This document shows, piece after piece, positions 10,430 through 23,004 of a stretch of 64,000 nucleotides of DNA; position 1 is the stretch's first letter; every line of letters starts with the position of its first letter. Both the position numbers and the translations under genes were made by a program. Source of the stretch: Anthracocystis setariae (lineage: Eukaryota; Basidiomycota; Ustilaginomycetes; Ustilaginales; Ustilaginaceae); assembly GCA_928724745.1 (NCBI GenBank), contig CAKMXJ010000037.1:868001-932000 (forward strand), read 5' to 3'. The notes beneath the pieces were generated by a model, which did no database searches, was not told the DNA's origin, and worked only from the letters and a program-made list of their open reading frames with translations.

Positions 10430-10538
10430 GGCGGGCCGGGAGCCTCTTTTGAGCTCAAGGACCTCACGGGTTTTCCTTGCCTGCAATCGAAGTCGTTAGT
10501 GTTTCTCTCTCTCTCGTGCGGTTGATAGGCAGACGGGA
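10430..10538 (+). repeat. B2 split direct repeat, right end of the element
   Basis: Second copy of 10088-10196; taken as the right terminus. Confidence 0.8.
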
Positions 10539-10569
10539 AAGTATTAAATATGGCAAATTCCCGACGACC

Positions 10570-10570
<1 letters not shown>

Positions 10571-10610
<40 letters not shown>

Positions 10611-10720
10611 GACGGAATCAAACAGCCGTTTCTGACTCATCGCCCATCGAGATTCAACGTAACGTCAATCAACGCTGACACCACGACCACCACCACCACC
10701 ACCACCACGACGACCACCAC
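10571..10720 (+). repeat. (CT)n and (CAC)n microsatellites upstream of CIA1
   Basis: About 19 CT units at 10571-10608, and a CAC/ACG trinucleotide tract near 10684-10720, in the presumed CIA1 promoter/5' UTR. The Ngaro-like element ends only about 230 bp before the CIA1 ATG. Confidence 0.85.
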
Positions 10721-10767
10721 TCATCCGCCATTGACAACGTTTATCAAAGTATATCCGACGCGACGCG

Positions 10768-12087
10768 ATGAGTGCCACAGCAGCAACAGACGCAGCCGCC
10801 ACAGCGTCGGTGACATCGCTGCACCTTGTGGCGGACTTGGAAGGACACTCATCTCGAGCATGGCATCTGGCGTGGAATCCGACCATGCCTGTGCTCGCCT
10901 CGTGCTCGGGTGACAAGGATGTGCGTCTACATGCGTACAACTTTGTCTCGACCACGTCGGCGGATGGTCCGTCGAGTTCAAAGACGCCGGCATTCAATCT
11001 GCGTGAGGTGATCCCGACGGGTCACCAGCGTACGGTGCGTCAGGTGGCGTGGTCGCCGGATGGAAAGATCCTCGCCACCGCCTCGTTCGATTCAACCGTG
11101 GGCATCTGGGAAAGGATACAGGATCTCGATGGCGAAGGCGACGAAACGCACTCGGGACCGATGGCGCTCAGCAACGGGGGTAAGCATGTCGACGAGCCCG
11201 AGTGGGATTGTGTCGGTACGTTGGAAGGGCACGAGTCGGAGTGCAAGTCGGTAGCGTTTTCGCATACCGGTGGTGTGCTTGCCTCGTGCAGTCGTGACAA
11301 GTCGGTTTGGATCTGGGAAGTGCAGCCGGACGCCGAGTTCGAATGCCTCTCTGTGCTGATGGAGCACTCGCAAGACGTCAAAGTGGTGGCGTGGCATCCG
11401 AACGACGAGATCCTCGCTTCGGCTTCCTACGACGACGCCATCAAACTCTACATCGACGATCCCTCCGACGATTGGTTCTGCTACTCGACACTCAACGGCC
11501 ACGAGTCCACCGTCTGGTCGCTTGCGTTCTCCCCCTGTGGCGACTACCTGGCGTCCGCATCAGACGACCTCACCGTGCGCATCTGGCGCCGTCTCAACGC
11601 CGACCAGTGCGAAGCTCGCGGACTGAAACCCGACGGGAAGATGGCGGGCCGAAAAGGCGAAAAGTGGGTGCCCGTCAGAGTGCTCAAGGGCTACCACGAC
11701 CGCACGGTCTACAGCGTCTCATGGGGACTCGACAAGACTTCGCAACGCTCCGGGAACCTCGGTCGCTTGGCGAGTGCAGGCGGTGATGGCCGTATCTGCG
11801 TCTTGGAAATTAGCGCTTCTGAGGACGACAAGGATCTGGCGCCCAAGGTTGAGCTTGTCGCAAAGATGGAGAGGGCGCATGGGAGTGCCGATGTCAACTG
11901 CGTCAGTTGGGCGCCCGAGATGCTTGGAAAGCGTGGTAAGATCGAGGAGCTCATGGAAGATGGAGAGACTATCAAGAGTGGAGCAGGGGTGGGGCATGAG
12001 TTGATGAGCGAGATGCTGGCGAGTGCGGGTGACGATGGAACTATCAAAGTCTGGACGCTTCCAAATTCGCCCTATGCAAAGGCTTGA
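10768..12087 (+). CDS. CIA1: Cytosolic iron-sulfur assembly protein CIA1 (CIAO1)
   Basis: A 439-aa WD40 propeller. Seven repeats can be followed: about residues 26-57, 88-118, 155-185, 200-228, 245-275, 308-346 and 370-432, each with GH near the start and WD-like ends such as VGIWE, VWIWE, VRIWR and IKVW. CIA1 is a scaffold of the cytosolic Fe-S targeting complex that passes clusters to apo-proteins such as DNA polymerases and helicases. Length and order fit fungal CIA1, with low-complexity inserts between repeats 1-2 and 2-3. It is a single exon starting at the ATG at 10768. It is the first host gene right of the retroelement nest, and its promoter may be affected by the element ending 230 bp upstream. 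Confidence 0.9.
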   Translation: MSATAATDAAATASVTSLHLVADLEGHSSRAWHLAWNPTMPVLASCSGDKDVRLHAYNFVSTTSADGPSSSKTPAFNLREVIPTGHQRTVRQVAWSPDGKILATASFDSTVGIWERIQDLDGEGDETHSGPMALSNGGKHVDEPEWDCVGTLEGHESECKSVAFSHTGGVLASCSRDKSVWIWEVQPDAEFECLSVLMEHSQDVKVVAWHPNDEILASASYDDAIKLYIDDPSDDWFCYSTLNGHESTVWSLAFSPCGDYLASASDDLTVRIWRRLNADQCEARGLKPDGKMAGRKGEKWVPVRVLKGYHDRTVYSVSWGLDKTSQRSGNLGRLASAGGDGRICVLEISASEDDKDLAPKVELVAKMERAHGSADVNCVSWAPEMLGKRGKIEELMEDGETIKSGAGVGHELMSEMLASAGDDGTIKVWTLPNSPYAKA

Positions 12088-13070
12088 TCCAGGTTCACCC
12101 ACGCAGACATCGCACAACAAGTTGTGCTGTACAGTTCGAGTCACCATATAATTAAGCAACTAGAGCAGTCACGCTAATGATTCAGAACTCATGTCACAAG
12201 GAGCGATTGGTATGACAACAAGAGGGTTCCTGTTTGATCGTAAGGAGAGAAGCCAAAGTCGAGCTGCATGAATGAGTTGGGACGATATGGCATTTCTTCT
12301 GATTTTGGTACAAGACTCCTGCAGAACAGCAATGGTTGGAGCAAACTCATGCTGCTCGCCTTTTGCCTAGGCTGGAGAAGCTCGAGCTGACAGAACAGCT
12401 CATCAGCTTGTGCATACGAAAAGCTTAAGCTGGAGACGCACGCATCCAACATATGAAGCCGCAGACAGCATACGACACATCAACAGCACAAGAGCGAGAA
12501 GGCCGAGTTGGAGGGAGCGCTCAAACTTACAGTAGTACTGTAGTAGTAGAGTAAGTGGAAGGAGGCGCGAAGAATGGCGCGTGCGCGCAAGTGGGCCCAA
12601 GAAAGGAGATTTTTCCGATCTCTAGTGTAGTGTGCTGCGATGAATTTTGGATTGGAATTTCAAGCGACGCGGATGCGGCTGAGTAACTACTATTTAACAG
12701 CCTGAGGTCAGTCGAGGCGCGATACACGCTTTTTGGATGCTTCGCGAGCGGCGGCATCTCAACTGCCTCTCTTCTCGCTGAGAACGCACGCTCGGAATGG
12801 CCGACCGACCGACCAGACCGACCCTTTGGAAAAGTGCGTGTGTGTGTGTGTGTGTGTGTTGGCTTGTTCGACTCAATAATCACGCATGCCATCCTCATCA
12901 CCATCCATCATCCATCACTACTCTCTTCCCCTTCCCTCTCAATCCGCTCATTCACGCGCAGTGACATGGCTTTCGGCAGAATCCGAATCTGATTTTTCAA
13001 TCCGATCCCCCGACTGTCGGCTTGATCGTCACAGTCTTTGCTGCCTAAAACCGCCATCGGATCTGCTCCT
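12088..13070. other. Intergenic region between CIA1 and the AAA-bromodomain gene
   Basis: No coding region is supported. There is a (GT)n microsatellite near 12838-12859, CAGTAGTACTGTAGTAGTAG near 12532-12551, and GGCCGACCGACCGACCAGACCGA-like repeats near 12798-12822. The last 150 bp are C/T-rich, as expected for the promoter/5' UTR of the next gene. Confidence 0.6.
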
Positions 13071-16000
13071 ATGTCTGGCGGTTCGCAGTTTCCTTACAAT
13101 CCGCATCCCAACCAGCAGCATCATCCGCACCCACCTTACGCTCAGCAGCCGATCCGATCCAACAGTCACTTGCCCATTAATCCGAACGCAAACGCGTTTC
13201 CTCAACACTCGGCTCCGTTTGGTTTCTTGGACGCTAACGCAACCCACCATCCCCACCATCCCCACAACCAACACCCCACGCCCTACCCAGTCAGCGACTA
13301 TAGCTACAACCAAGCGCAGCAGCCACAGCACCATCCCCAACCAGCTTACTCGGCTTCCTCAAACTACATCGCAAGCATCGCTCAGCCTGCCGACGGCTTC
13401 GGCAGCTTGCTCCCTCACTTTGATTCCAACGGGGCCGAATCTTTGAACTTCCGTGCTCAACACCTCGGGGCAGGCCAGTGGCATCAGCAGTCAGCCTCAT
13501 CTCCAACCTTCGCTGGCTTGGCACCATCGCACTCACCTCATTCGGTAGCAAACTTTGGCGACTTCTCAGCTTCTCCGCATACACCCTACCAGCAACAGAC
13601 GCCCGTCGTCACTCCAGCCCACTTCGACGCTGCACCTGAGCTGGTGAAGCAAGAACCAAGTCTCGGTGACGTTTCGAACCCCACCGCCTCGCCTCAAAAG
13701 CCCGTCCGCATCAAGGTCAAGCGTAGCGTCAAGGTCCTCGACACCAGTTCCGGTGGTCAGCAAGCACAAGCCCTACTTCAGATCCAACCACCCAAAGTCA
13801 GCAATATGCCAGTCGGAAGGCCAAGTAGAGCAGCTGCCGCTGCTGCTTCGGCTGGTATCACCAACTCGTTCTCCGACTCGTTCAGCAACAAGTCTCTTCG
13901 CTCCCGTAACGTCAAGCAAGAGCCCGGAAGCGAGGAGGACTACCAAGAAGTAAGTCATCATCAGCAGAGCAAATATTCAGGCCAAGAAACGGAAGAAGCA
14001 GGTTACATTCATGACAGATGCAAGCAGAAGGGCAAGGAGAAAGCAAAACAGAGCAGCAATGAGAGGTCTTGCCATGACGAATCGTCCGACGACTTTCTAC
14101 CGCGGCATTCCACCAAAAAGAAGAAGAGCGCAAAAGCAAAAATGGCAAAGAGAGGGTCCAAGGGCAAGGAGAAAGCCTTTCCTTTGGAAGATACTGTCTC
14201 GGGCAATGATAGAGCCAGTACCAGCAACAGTGTCGATGGCGGTCAAAGTGCTGGAACACGGCCAGCCAGGTCGGAGCCATCGCTTTTGGCCGCAGCTACA
14301 CGTCGCAGCACTAGACTTTCTGGAAATACGCGGACCACTTCGAGCCGGAACCCGCTCACGAATACTCGGGCATCACTGTCGCGAGAGCCATCGTTGGAAT
14401 CCCAGGACATTCACGCGATCATCGCGGATCTTCGTAAATGGGTAAGCCTATGCTTGACATGCAAGAGTCGAAGTGTTTGGCGAGTGATATGGGAGACGTA
14501 GGAGGATGTGGTCGTGGACACGGATGGGCATTTCGCTGGCATCTGAGGTTTTCGTAGCCACGCGAGCATGGAGCCTCGCGTCCAACTGACTTTCCTACAC
14601 ATGAAGGGTCGTCCTCAATTGATGCTTGACGGATCTGGTTATGCTGACCTTGTTCGATTCCTTTTGGTTCTTTTTCTTCAACTCTATCTTGTAGGACGCG
14701 GACGAGCAGGACGACGACGAGGATGAAGACGCCGAGGCAGACAACGATGCCGATGGCGAAGAACACGTTGGCGCCGTCAAGGAAAAAGATGAGCACCGCG
14801 AGCCTGAACCCTACCTCTCGACCAGCCGCAGCGGCCGCATCCGTCGAACAAAGGTAGCCGTCATGGCAGAGTCGGAAGATTCCGAGGAAGCTGCCAACGA
14901 GAATGACGACGACGACGAAGACGACGAGGGCGTACGCCGCACACGACGCTCGTCTCGGAAGGTCAAAGGCAATTCGCTTGGAGGCTTCGTAGCCGCCGAC
15001 GAAGACGAAGATGAGGAGGACGACGAGGGCGAATACGGCTCCAAGCGTACCACAAGATCTTCCGGTCGATTGCGTCGCGGCGGAGGTGGGTCGCGCAACC
15101 GCCTTGCTGAGATGGCTGCCAAGAAGCGTGCAACCAACGGACGAGGACGACCCGCAAAGCGCAAGATCGTCGATGACGAATTCGAGATAGAAGGCGACGA
15201 GACGCCAGAGGAGGAACACATCTCGGGTGCCGAAGACGACCCGCTCGACCTTCACAGCGATGAGCCGGAGGGTAGCCAGGGCAAGTCTTATTCGCTTCGT
15301 CAGCGCAAGAAGGTCAACTACTCGTTGGTCCCTCCCCCACCATCCCCGCCAAGAGACGGCTTTGGTCGCGCGATCCGCAACAATCGCGGACGAGGTGGAA
15401 ACAACGCGTACGACCTCGACCCTTCTGGCAGTGGGGGCCCTGGTTCCGGAACGGGCTCTGGCCCCGGTCTACCCATGCCCTTCCCCGGCCGAGGCAAGAA
15501 GGGCAAGGAAGGCTGGGATGCACTGCCATCTTCCATGTCCGGCAAGGACTATGCTCGGATCTTTGGAGATCCCGTCGATAGTTCCGATGACGAGCTGCAG
15601 AACAACACTTTCCGTAAGCCCGGCGGACCTGCCGCTCTCGGTGGTGGTGGGGGGGCCGGCAGCCTTCTTGGGGCAGGAGGAGCTGGCGGCGCAGGGGCTC
15701 CTCCTGGCGGTCTCACCGGCTCTGGTGGCACTGACAGCTTTGGACGCATCAAGAAGAGCGGCGATCCGCTTGCCGACGTCGATCCGCTTGGAGTCGACAT
15801 GAACATCGACTTTGACAGTGTTGGCGGTCTCGATGGCCACATCCAGCAGCTGAAGGAGATGGTCATGTTGCCATTGCTCTACCCGGAAGTCTTTCAGCGC
15901 TTCAAAGTCACACCGCCACGAGGTGTGCTCTTCCACGGACCTCCAGGCACCGGTAAGACGTTGGTCGCTCGTGCTCTCGCCGCTAGCTGCAGCACCGAAG

Positions 16001-18960
16001 GCCAGCAGGTGAGCTTCTTCATGCGTAAGGGTGCCGACTGTCTCTCCAAGTGGGTCGGTGAAGCCGAACGCCAGCTGCGACTGCTGTTTGAGGAAGCACG
16101 AGCTTCACAGCCGAGTATCATCTTCTTCGATGAGATCGATGGTTTGGCGCCCGTACGTTCCAGCAAACAAGATCAGATTCACGCGAGTATCGTCAGTACC
16201 ATGCTTGCTTTGATGGACGGTATGGACGGACGTGGTCAGGTGGTGGTCATCGGCGCGACCAACAGACCAGACAGCGTCGATCCAGCGCTCCGTCGTCCCG
16301 GTCGCTTCGATCGAGAATTCTACTTCCCCTTGCCATCGCTCGAGGCACGTAAGAGCATCATCAACATCCACACGAGGAAGTGGGAGCCTCCACTCGACGA
16401 CGACTTCAAGGCCCGACTCGCTGAAGTCACCAAGGGCTACGGAGGTGCTGATCTGCGTGCGCTCTGCACGGAAGCCGCGCTCAACGCCATCCAAAGGAGG
16501 TATCCGCAAATCTACTCGACCACGGATCGCCTCCTTCTCGACCCTGCTTCGATCCAAGTAGATGCCAAAGACTTCATGATGTCCGTCAACAAGATCGTAC
16601 CCTCGTCTGCAAGAGCAAGCGCCTCGGCTGCTGCGCCTCTGCCTGAGAGGTTGGCACCTCTGCTCGGCACGGTCGTCCAGAATGCCATCTCGGTGCTCGA
16701 CAGGATTCTGCCACCAGTGTCCAAGCGTAACCCGCTCGAGGAAGCGCTCTGGGAGGATGATGTGTTCGCACCTAAAGGTCTCTCTGCCGGTCTCTCGGCT
16801 GCTGACATGCTTGCTGGCGACCGGGGCTTCGGTCGCGAAATGCTTCTGCAATCTTTCGAGGCGCAGCGTGTCTACCGCCCGCGCATGCTTGTTCACGGCG
16901 ATGTAGGCATGGGCCAAGGCGCAGTTGGCGCTGCGCTCTTGCAACATCTTGAAGGCTACCACGTGCAGTCGCTCGACATTGGCACTTTGCTAGGTGACAG
17001 TGCACGCACACCCGAGGCCGCTATCATCCAACTGTTCGTCGAAGCCAAGCGACACAAGCCTAGCGTGCTTTACATCCCCGGCATCGTCCATTGGGCGCGC
17101 TCGGTGTCCGAAAGCGTCAAGACCACGTTCAAGGCGCTGCTCGATGGTCTCACCGACGCTGATCCTGTCATGCTTCTTGGTGTAGCTGAGGCTCCCCTTG
17201 ACGAGCTGGACGACGAGGTGCTCTCGTGGTTCAACTTTCTTGATGACGATGTTGTCGAAATCACTCGCCCGGATGAAGCCAGCCGTCGCGCCTTCTTCCA
17301 AGAGATCCTCGACCACGTCATCCGCCCGCCCACCGAGTTCCCCGACGCACTTCCGCGCCGCAAGCGAGTGCTCGAAGAGCTGCCCAAAGCACCTCCGCGT
17401 CCTCCTCGCAAGCTTACGCAGGCCGAGCTTCAGCAGCAGGCGGACAACGATGCCAAGCTGCTTGAGCATCTGAAGTACCGACTTGGCCCGGTCTTGGCCG
17501 AGTTGAGGAAGAAGTTCAAGAAGTTCACCAGGGATGTGTGGGACGAGTACAATCTCCGGGAGCTCACGCAGCAGTTCGAGTGGAATAGGGAGAAGGGCAA
17601 GATCACGGTCGAATTGAGGTATTACAGGCCGGGCGCGATGCCGCAACCAGAGCAAGGAGATAAGGAGGAGGATGCAGAGATGCTCGAGACGGAAGCCGAT
17701 GTGGCGGCCAAGCGGGGTATCACTGCTGCGCAGTTCATGGGTCCCCCTGTCGGGAGCATCACCGAGATCGAGGAGGGCGAAGGTGCAAACGGCGGCGAGG
17801 TGCAAGAAGCAGTCGAGGGTATGGATGTAGAGATGGTCAATGGTGATGCCGCTGCCGTTGCCATCTCCTCTGCTGCTGTCAATGGTGCACCCGATGGGAT
17901 CTGTCAAGGCAGTCAAGCCGAGGCTCTCTCTACCGATGCCATCGCTCCTCCTTCATCCCAAGCCAATGGCCACGTCGCGAACGTCCCCACTGCTGAAGCT
18001 TTGGCAGCAGATGTGTCTATCTCGGATCCGCTGGTCGCAGCTCCAGCCTCCAAGGACGGCACGCCAGCCGCGACGTCTGATTACGTTACGCGCACCATGC
18101 CGATCTGGACGACCAACCTGGAAAAGATGCAGAAACGCCTATACTACAACGGCTACCTGTCGTGCAACGCGTTCATGGAGGACATCCAGAAGATTGTGGA
18201 GAACGCCGAGGAAGCCGCCGAGGTAGATCAGGAGCGCGTGTTCCGTGCGCACCAGATGCGCAACCTGGCGATTGTGCTGATGGACCAGTACATTGATGCA
18301 GGGTTCCGGGAGGAGTGCGACCGGATGGCGTTGCGACAGATGGCGAGGGAGCAGGAGGCACGCGAGGCGACCGAGAAGGCGAAGCAGTCGGCTGAGGAGG
18401 CGGCGAAGAAGGCGCAGGAGGGTGCGAAGGGTGAGAGGGCGAGTGCGAGGATTGCCGGCAAAGAACCGGAAATGGCTGAAGGGTTGGGGTCGGGTCAGAA
18501 GAGACAGAGGAGTGTTAGTGGACAAGCGACGACGGTGGAAGCAGCTGCGGCCGTAGCTTCAGAGGTATCTACCACGGTTGAAGTTCATGGGGCTGGAGCT
18601 GGAGCCGAGGCAGTTCCGAATCCTGCTGAAGACGAAGCGAGGAAGCGCGCTCGACTCACCTCACCGCCTCCTGCACCTGCTGTCTCTGATTCCATCGTGC
18701 AACCTCAACCGGAACCGGAACCGCACCCACCACTCACGTACAACGGCTCGGCATACGTCCATCTCGAATCCGTCCTGCTCGAGTCGACGGCAACGTACAA
18801 CATTGACCAACTGTCGCGACTGCGCGCCGCGTGCTTCAACGCCATCTGGTCGCATCGCTCCGAGTGGGATAGGAACCAGCTGATCCACAAGCTGGTGGCG
18901 ATCGGCGCAAAGAGTGCCGAGGCGGTGCGAAGGGAGGGAGGGAGGGAGCGGGGGAGATAG
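13071..18960 (+). CDS. AAA+ ATPase with bromodomain, Yta7/ATAD2 family
   Basis: Two exons: 13071-14441 and 14695-18960, joined in phase 0 by a 253-bp intron (GTAAGC ... CTTGTAG), about 1878 aa. The N-terminal third is Gln/His/Pro-rich, then Lys-rich and strongly acidic. AAA domain 1 has Walker A GPPGTGKTL (about residue 874) and Walker B IIFFDEIDG (about 931), with an RRPGRFDRE segment. AAA domain 2 (about 1170-1320) is degenerate (DVGMGQGAV in place of Walker A). A bromodomain lies at about 1590-1670 (NAFMEDIQKIVENA). Yta7/ATAD2 hexamers remodel nucleosomes and act on histones H3/H4 at chromatin boundaries. A GTAAGT at 13950 could be a further donor but no frame-preserving acceptor was found. 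The gene converges on the RhoGAP gene. Confidence 0.9.
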
Positions 18961-19153
18961 ATAGAGTGTAAACAGAAAGATGGAATTTGATTTGCGGTAA
19001 CTTAGTGTGTACAGAGAAACAACGCAAAAATAAAATAAAATAATGAATTGCAATCGAAAAATTGCAAGAAGAGGTTTGTTTAACTTAAGTTAACTGTTTC
19101 TTATGTATGTATGTATGGATGGGGGGTGGCGCGTTCAAACTAAAAAAAAAAAT

Positions 19154-21649
19154 TTAGGCGTGTGCTTCGGTGTCGTCGGATTCGGTTTCGGCGACTTGAC
19201 TGAGTTCTCGGCGGATGGATTTTCGTCTTGGCATCGGCAACGACGATGACGTTGTTGATGTTGTTGATGTTGTTGTTATTGTTGTGGAGAGGGGGGTGGT
19301 GTCTGTGGGTGAAGTCGAGAAAGTTGCAATGGCGGTGGTTTGGGTGATCGCTACGGAGCTGAGTTGTGAGATGAGGTTTTCTGCGCTGGTGGTGAAGCTA
19401 GCTCTTAGATCCGTTTTACTTCCGAGATGACCTTTAGTTAGACGAAGGCTACCTGAGGAATTGCGACCGATGGTGGCACGATGATGAACTCCACTAGGGG
19501 CACGATATCCGTCTCTAAAGATGATGCTTTTGCTTGTAATTCCCGATCGACTGTCTTCGGACACAACGCTCGAAGCCGTACTCTCTCCACGTCGATGCAA
19601 ACCAAACCCAACACCAGAGTGAGTTGGATTGCAAACAGCACCATCAACTACCCGACTAACAAAGCTCGGATTCGTCGATTCGAAACCCAAATCATCCACC
19701 AACTCCTGCACCTTATTCAACGTCGGAGCGCTAAAACACATCTCGTCAAAGATCTCATAATACCGCTCAATACAAAAGCGCAAAATTGATCCCAACGTCG
19801 TAGTGTGCTCCGAGCAGCTCGATGAGAGTGAATCCTTGCGTATCGAAGGTGAACTCGATGCAGTTGCCATGTTGGTAATCCCCTCCACTCGACACATCAT
19901 GACATCCTTGATCGCATTGCCACTGGAAACCAAATTGGGCGCAATCACTGTCGCCAAATTGGCAGCATCCATCTTGTTCGCCTGCTTGTGCTGAGACACC
20001 TTGTGCAGCATTTCGAGCACATACGAAAGCAAGATCCCCGAACTCGGCAGTTCAATCGCCGGGAGTAGGCGGGTACGAAGGTACTCGATCGTCTCCTGCG
20101 CCTGCGCCTCTGCTTCGTCCGCATTTGTAAGTGGTGGAGGCGGACACGCTCGAATGAGCGGGTACAGGTTGGAAGCAAAGATGGGCCTCGGCAGCGAGCG
20201 CAGGAACACCTTGAGCAGCACGGCTGGGATGTGCGCATCGCGATAGTGTTCCAAGCTCACCGGATGTCCTCGATCATAGCTCTCCTGTGCCGTTTTCAGC
20301 AACGCCGAGGAGGGAGATCTGCGGAAGATGCCTTCGACCTCTGCCGGTCGAATCCCGTCAAAGTCTCCCAGAATGGCCTCCACACAATCCCTCACCACCC
20401 TGGGCACACCCCCAACCTCGCCATACTCGCCCATCAACTTGACCAAGTCCACTCCAAACACCTTGTCCGATCCGCTCTCGCCCGTCTTGGCATCCATCGG
20501 CTTCTTCGGCAGGTTGACGTGCTTCTCATACCTCGCATTCCACTGCAAAACTTCGGGTGGGATATCGATCTGCGTCAGTGGCACGTGTTCCGCCAGCGCA
20601 CTGAGCGTCCACAACTGCGACACTTTCTTGCTAAACTTGGGGCTTACAAAGTAGGCGCCCGTGTTGACAAACTGTAGCAGTGAGCGCGTGAAGAACGTCG
20701 GATGAACAATGTAGAGCTTCTTCAAGTTCTTGCGGAAGCGACGGTCGAGACGTCTATACGCTCGCCATATCCAATTCCATCCAGGTCGGTGATGGCCACC
20801 ACCGGCAAAGTAGATGACCGTGTAGTCGTTTTCAACAAACAGATCCATGGTATCCATGATACGGTCCAGCAGGGCATCGTAGTCGACCTGGTTGGGGTCC
20901 GGAAGGCAGCAGGCAGCAAGCACGACCATCGGTCGCGTCTCGTAGTCCAAGCCAGCCTGGAACACGATGCGCCGGACATAGCTGTCGAGCTTTTCGGTGC
21001 GAGCCATGATTTCACTCCAGTTGGCGGCGGGGCGACTGGATGCAGCGGGTGATGCGGTCTGCTCGGTGTTGTCGGTTTGTGCTGCAGGCCAAAGGAAGCC
21101 AGAGGCTGAGCGCAACTTTGAGTTGGATGGCTTGGATTGCAGACGGGACAAGGTTGCGTACGCCCCATTGGGGGACTCATCCCTGAGTGAGGGTGAGAAT
21201 TGGGTCAGGTCGCGGAACTGACTTGTTGGAGAGAATGAGGGAGACTGCGAGGCTGGCGTCCTTGGCGGTGAGGTGGGTGCAAAGTCCTCAAAGACGCCTG
21301 CAAGTGGTCTGCGACGGGGCGAGGTAGTGGGCGAAAGACGAGGACCGCCGAGCGTTTCGCCACGTCGCTGCGACAGATCTGGGGTTTGAGCAGCGTGGAT
21401 TGCATCCACCTTCTCTGCCTCGAGAGGCGCCGAGATGCTGAAAGGAATGGCGCCTCGCGTCCTGCCAGACTTGACATTGCCAGAGCGCGAGGGCGATGCC
21501 GAGTCGCCGCACACAGTGGACGTCTTGTGCCGACCTGCGGCGGGTCCCCAGCTGAGAAGGTTGCCCCAACCGCCTGGAATGGATGGACTCGGGGAGTCAT
21601 TCGGCGTATGTGTGGTGGAAGAAGGTTGAAGCCGAGACGGGCCGCTTTC

Positions 21650-21699
<50 letters not shown>

Positions 21700-21931
21700 G
21701 CTGTTGCTGCTGCCCTTGCGAATGGGCTTGCTGATTGTAACTGCCCCACAGCGATGCAAACACATTCGAGATGGTACCTGTTGCGGTGCGGAATCCAGCA
21801 GTAGCAGGAGTGCGTTGAGCGGATGGGGTTGTCATGGGTGTGTTGAAGCCTGACGTGCGTGGGGAGTCTTGCTGCAGATCGAGCGCATGTGCGTTCGGTG
21901 GTGTCGACATGGTTGCTAGGATAGCTGTCAT
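19154..21931 (-). CDS. RhoGAP protein with BCH/CRAL-TRIO-like domain
   Basis: 925 aa if the ATG at 21931 is used (next ATG 21910). The frame is open to a GTG at 22015, but that stretch probably belongs to a 5' UTR intron, since GTACGT lies at about 22018 on this strand. The N-terminus is Ser/Pro-rich with a poly-Gln run (about residues 76-97). A CRAL-TRIO/BCH-like lipid-binding domain spans about 305-470 (VIYFAGGGHHRPGWNW, KLYIVHPTFFTR). The RhoGAP domain spans about 490-730 with the arginine finger in GIFRRS (about 534) and the motif ANLATVIAPNL. This architecture is that of p50RhoGAP and yeast Ecm25; such proteins switch off Rho/Cdc42 GTPases and act in polarity and wall growth. Which GTPase it acts on cannot be told. 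The C-terminal tail is Thr/Ser-rich. Confidence 0.88.
21653..21720 (+). repeat. (GTT)n trinucleotide repeat coding poly-Gln on the minus strand
   Basis: About 17 GTT units followed by CTG/CTGCTG variants; on the minus strand they read CAA/CAG and give about 22 Gln in the RhoGAP protein. Length variation between strains is likely. Confidence 0.9.
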
Positions 21932-23004
21932 CGAGGAGGGCGCGATGAGCTGGTTGTTTGAAAATGAGCAAGAGGCGAGTCTTGAGGCGTGATGGAGTGG
22001 TTTGCGAGATCGCACGTACCTTTCAAGTGGCGTATCAAGTGGTTTGTGATACTGTCATGAGGGAATCGCGAGAAAGTCCACACGGCAGTGATCGCAGTTG
22101 GCGAGCGCCAAGTATTTGAATGTTGTTCTGGTTTTAGGCGTTACTAGGGTTAAGCTGAACTACGTCGAGGAGAAGCAGCAAAGGGTAGGAAGGTGTTCGA
22201 ATTGGTGGCCAGTAGTTGGAGAAGATCGACAACGATGATGATGGTGGTGGTGGTGGAGGAAGAGGCGGATGCAAAGGGCACTCATGGATCCAGCCCTATG
22301 CACGCTAGGTGCAGCGCTTTCAGGTTGAAATAATGTGGAGCCCGAGCAGCTGCAGCTCTGCTTGGATTCAATCAGGACCCTGCTGCTGCTGATGAATGTC
22401 TCTTTGCTGCTCAACTTTTTTTTTTTGACGTTCAGTCTCACTGGCTCTCGGTCGCATTTCACACTTGCCAACATGTGAGTCAACTGCTCAGCATCAACTT
22501 GATGAGTTTCCTGCGTTTGCTTATAGTCATGGGAAAAAGGCTCTCAGCGTAAAAGGCCGATTTGACTGATGATATGATGGAATTTTGGGGTTCAGAGATG
22601 GTCGACAAAAGGGGAAAAAGGGGTCCCATCCATCCCAACACCGACACCAAAACCGAAACCGACGGCGATGCAGCCCAGAGCGTTGAGCGTAGAGCGTGAC
22701 TACTGTACTGCATTGCAGAACAGTATTTTATATAATAAATGGTGCGGTGTCGATGATTTCTTTGTGGTTGGCCGAGTTGGTGCATTTGCATTTTTGTTGG
22801 AAATCTGAGACCAATTTCCGTCCTTCTTTCTATACAACAAGCAAAAGTCTAACATACAGCTTTGACCAAAACCACCTTGCCGGAGTTACCGTTACTGTAT
22901 AGCGACGTGCTCAAGAATGCTACCGACTACACTGCTACAACCTGAATGAATGGATGCTATGGTATTGCATGTCCAGATTTGATCACGCCTCGCTGCGTTG
23001 CCAG
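21932..23004. other. Intergenic region between the RhoGAP and MFS genes
   Basis: No coding region is supported. It holds the promoter of the RhoGAP gene (minus strand), a (GATGGTGGTG)-type run near 22232-22258, a T9 run near 22418, and TACTGTACTGCATTGCAG near 22704-22721 with TTTTATATAATAAATGG just after. Another TTACTGTATAG is at about 22891. Confidence 0.5.

Larger units (their letters stand above)
7886..10538 (+). mobile_element. Ngaro/DIRS-like tyrosine-recombinase retroelement, 3' part
   Basis: Contains an RT with YLDDF, a DIRS-type RNase H, a tyrosine recombinase in an overlapping frame, and two 109-bp direct repeats flanking a 233-bp unit at the 3' end. Ngaro elements are known to have the layout A1-ORFs-B1-A2-B2 and to integrate by a tyrosine recombinase without a DDE integrase. 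The 5' part (A1, Gag, RT start) lies left of the gypsy insertion, outside this window. Confidence 0.85.

Noticed and set aside
13950..14017. GTAAGT ... GACAG as an additional intron in the AAA-bromodomain gene
   Set aside because: Its removal brings a stop codon after a few residues; the unspliced frame continues sensibly.
21386..21853. Plus-strand frames rich in Val or Leu opposite the RhoGAP gene
   Set aside because: They are translations of the (GTT)n repeat that codes poly-Gln in the real gene.
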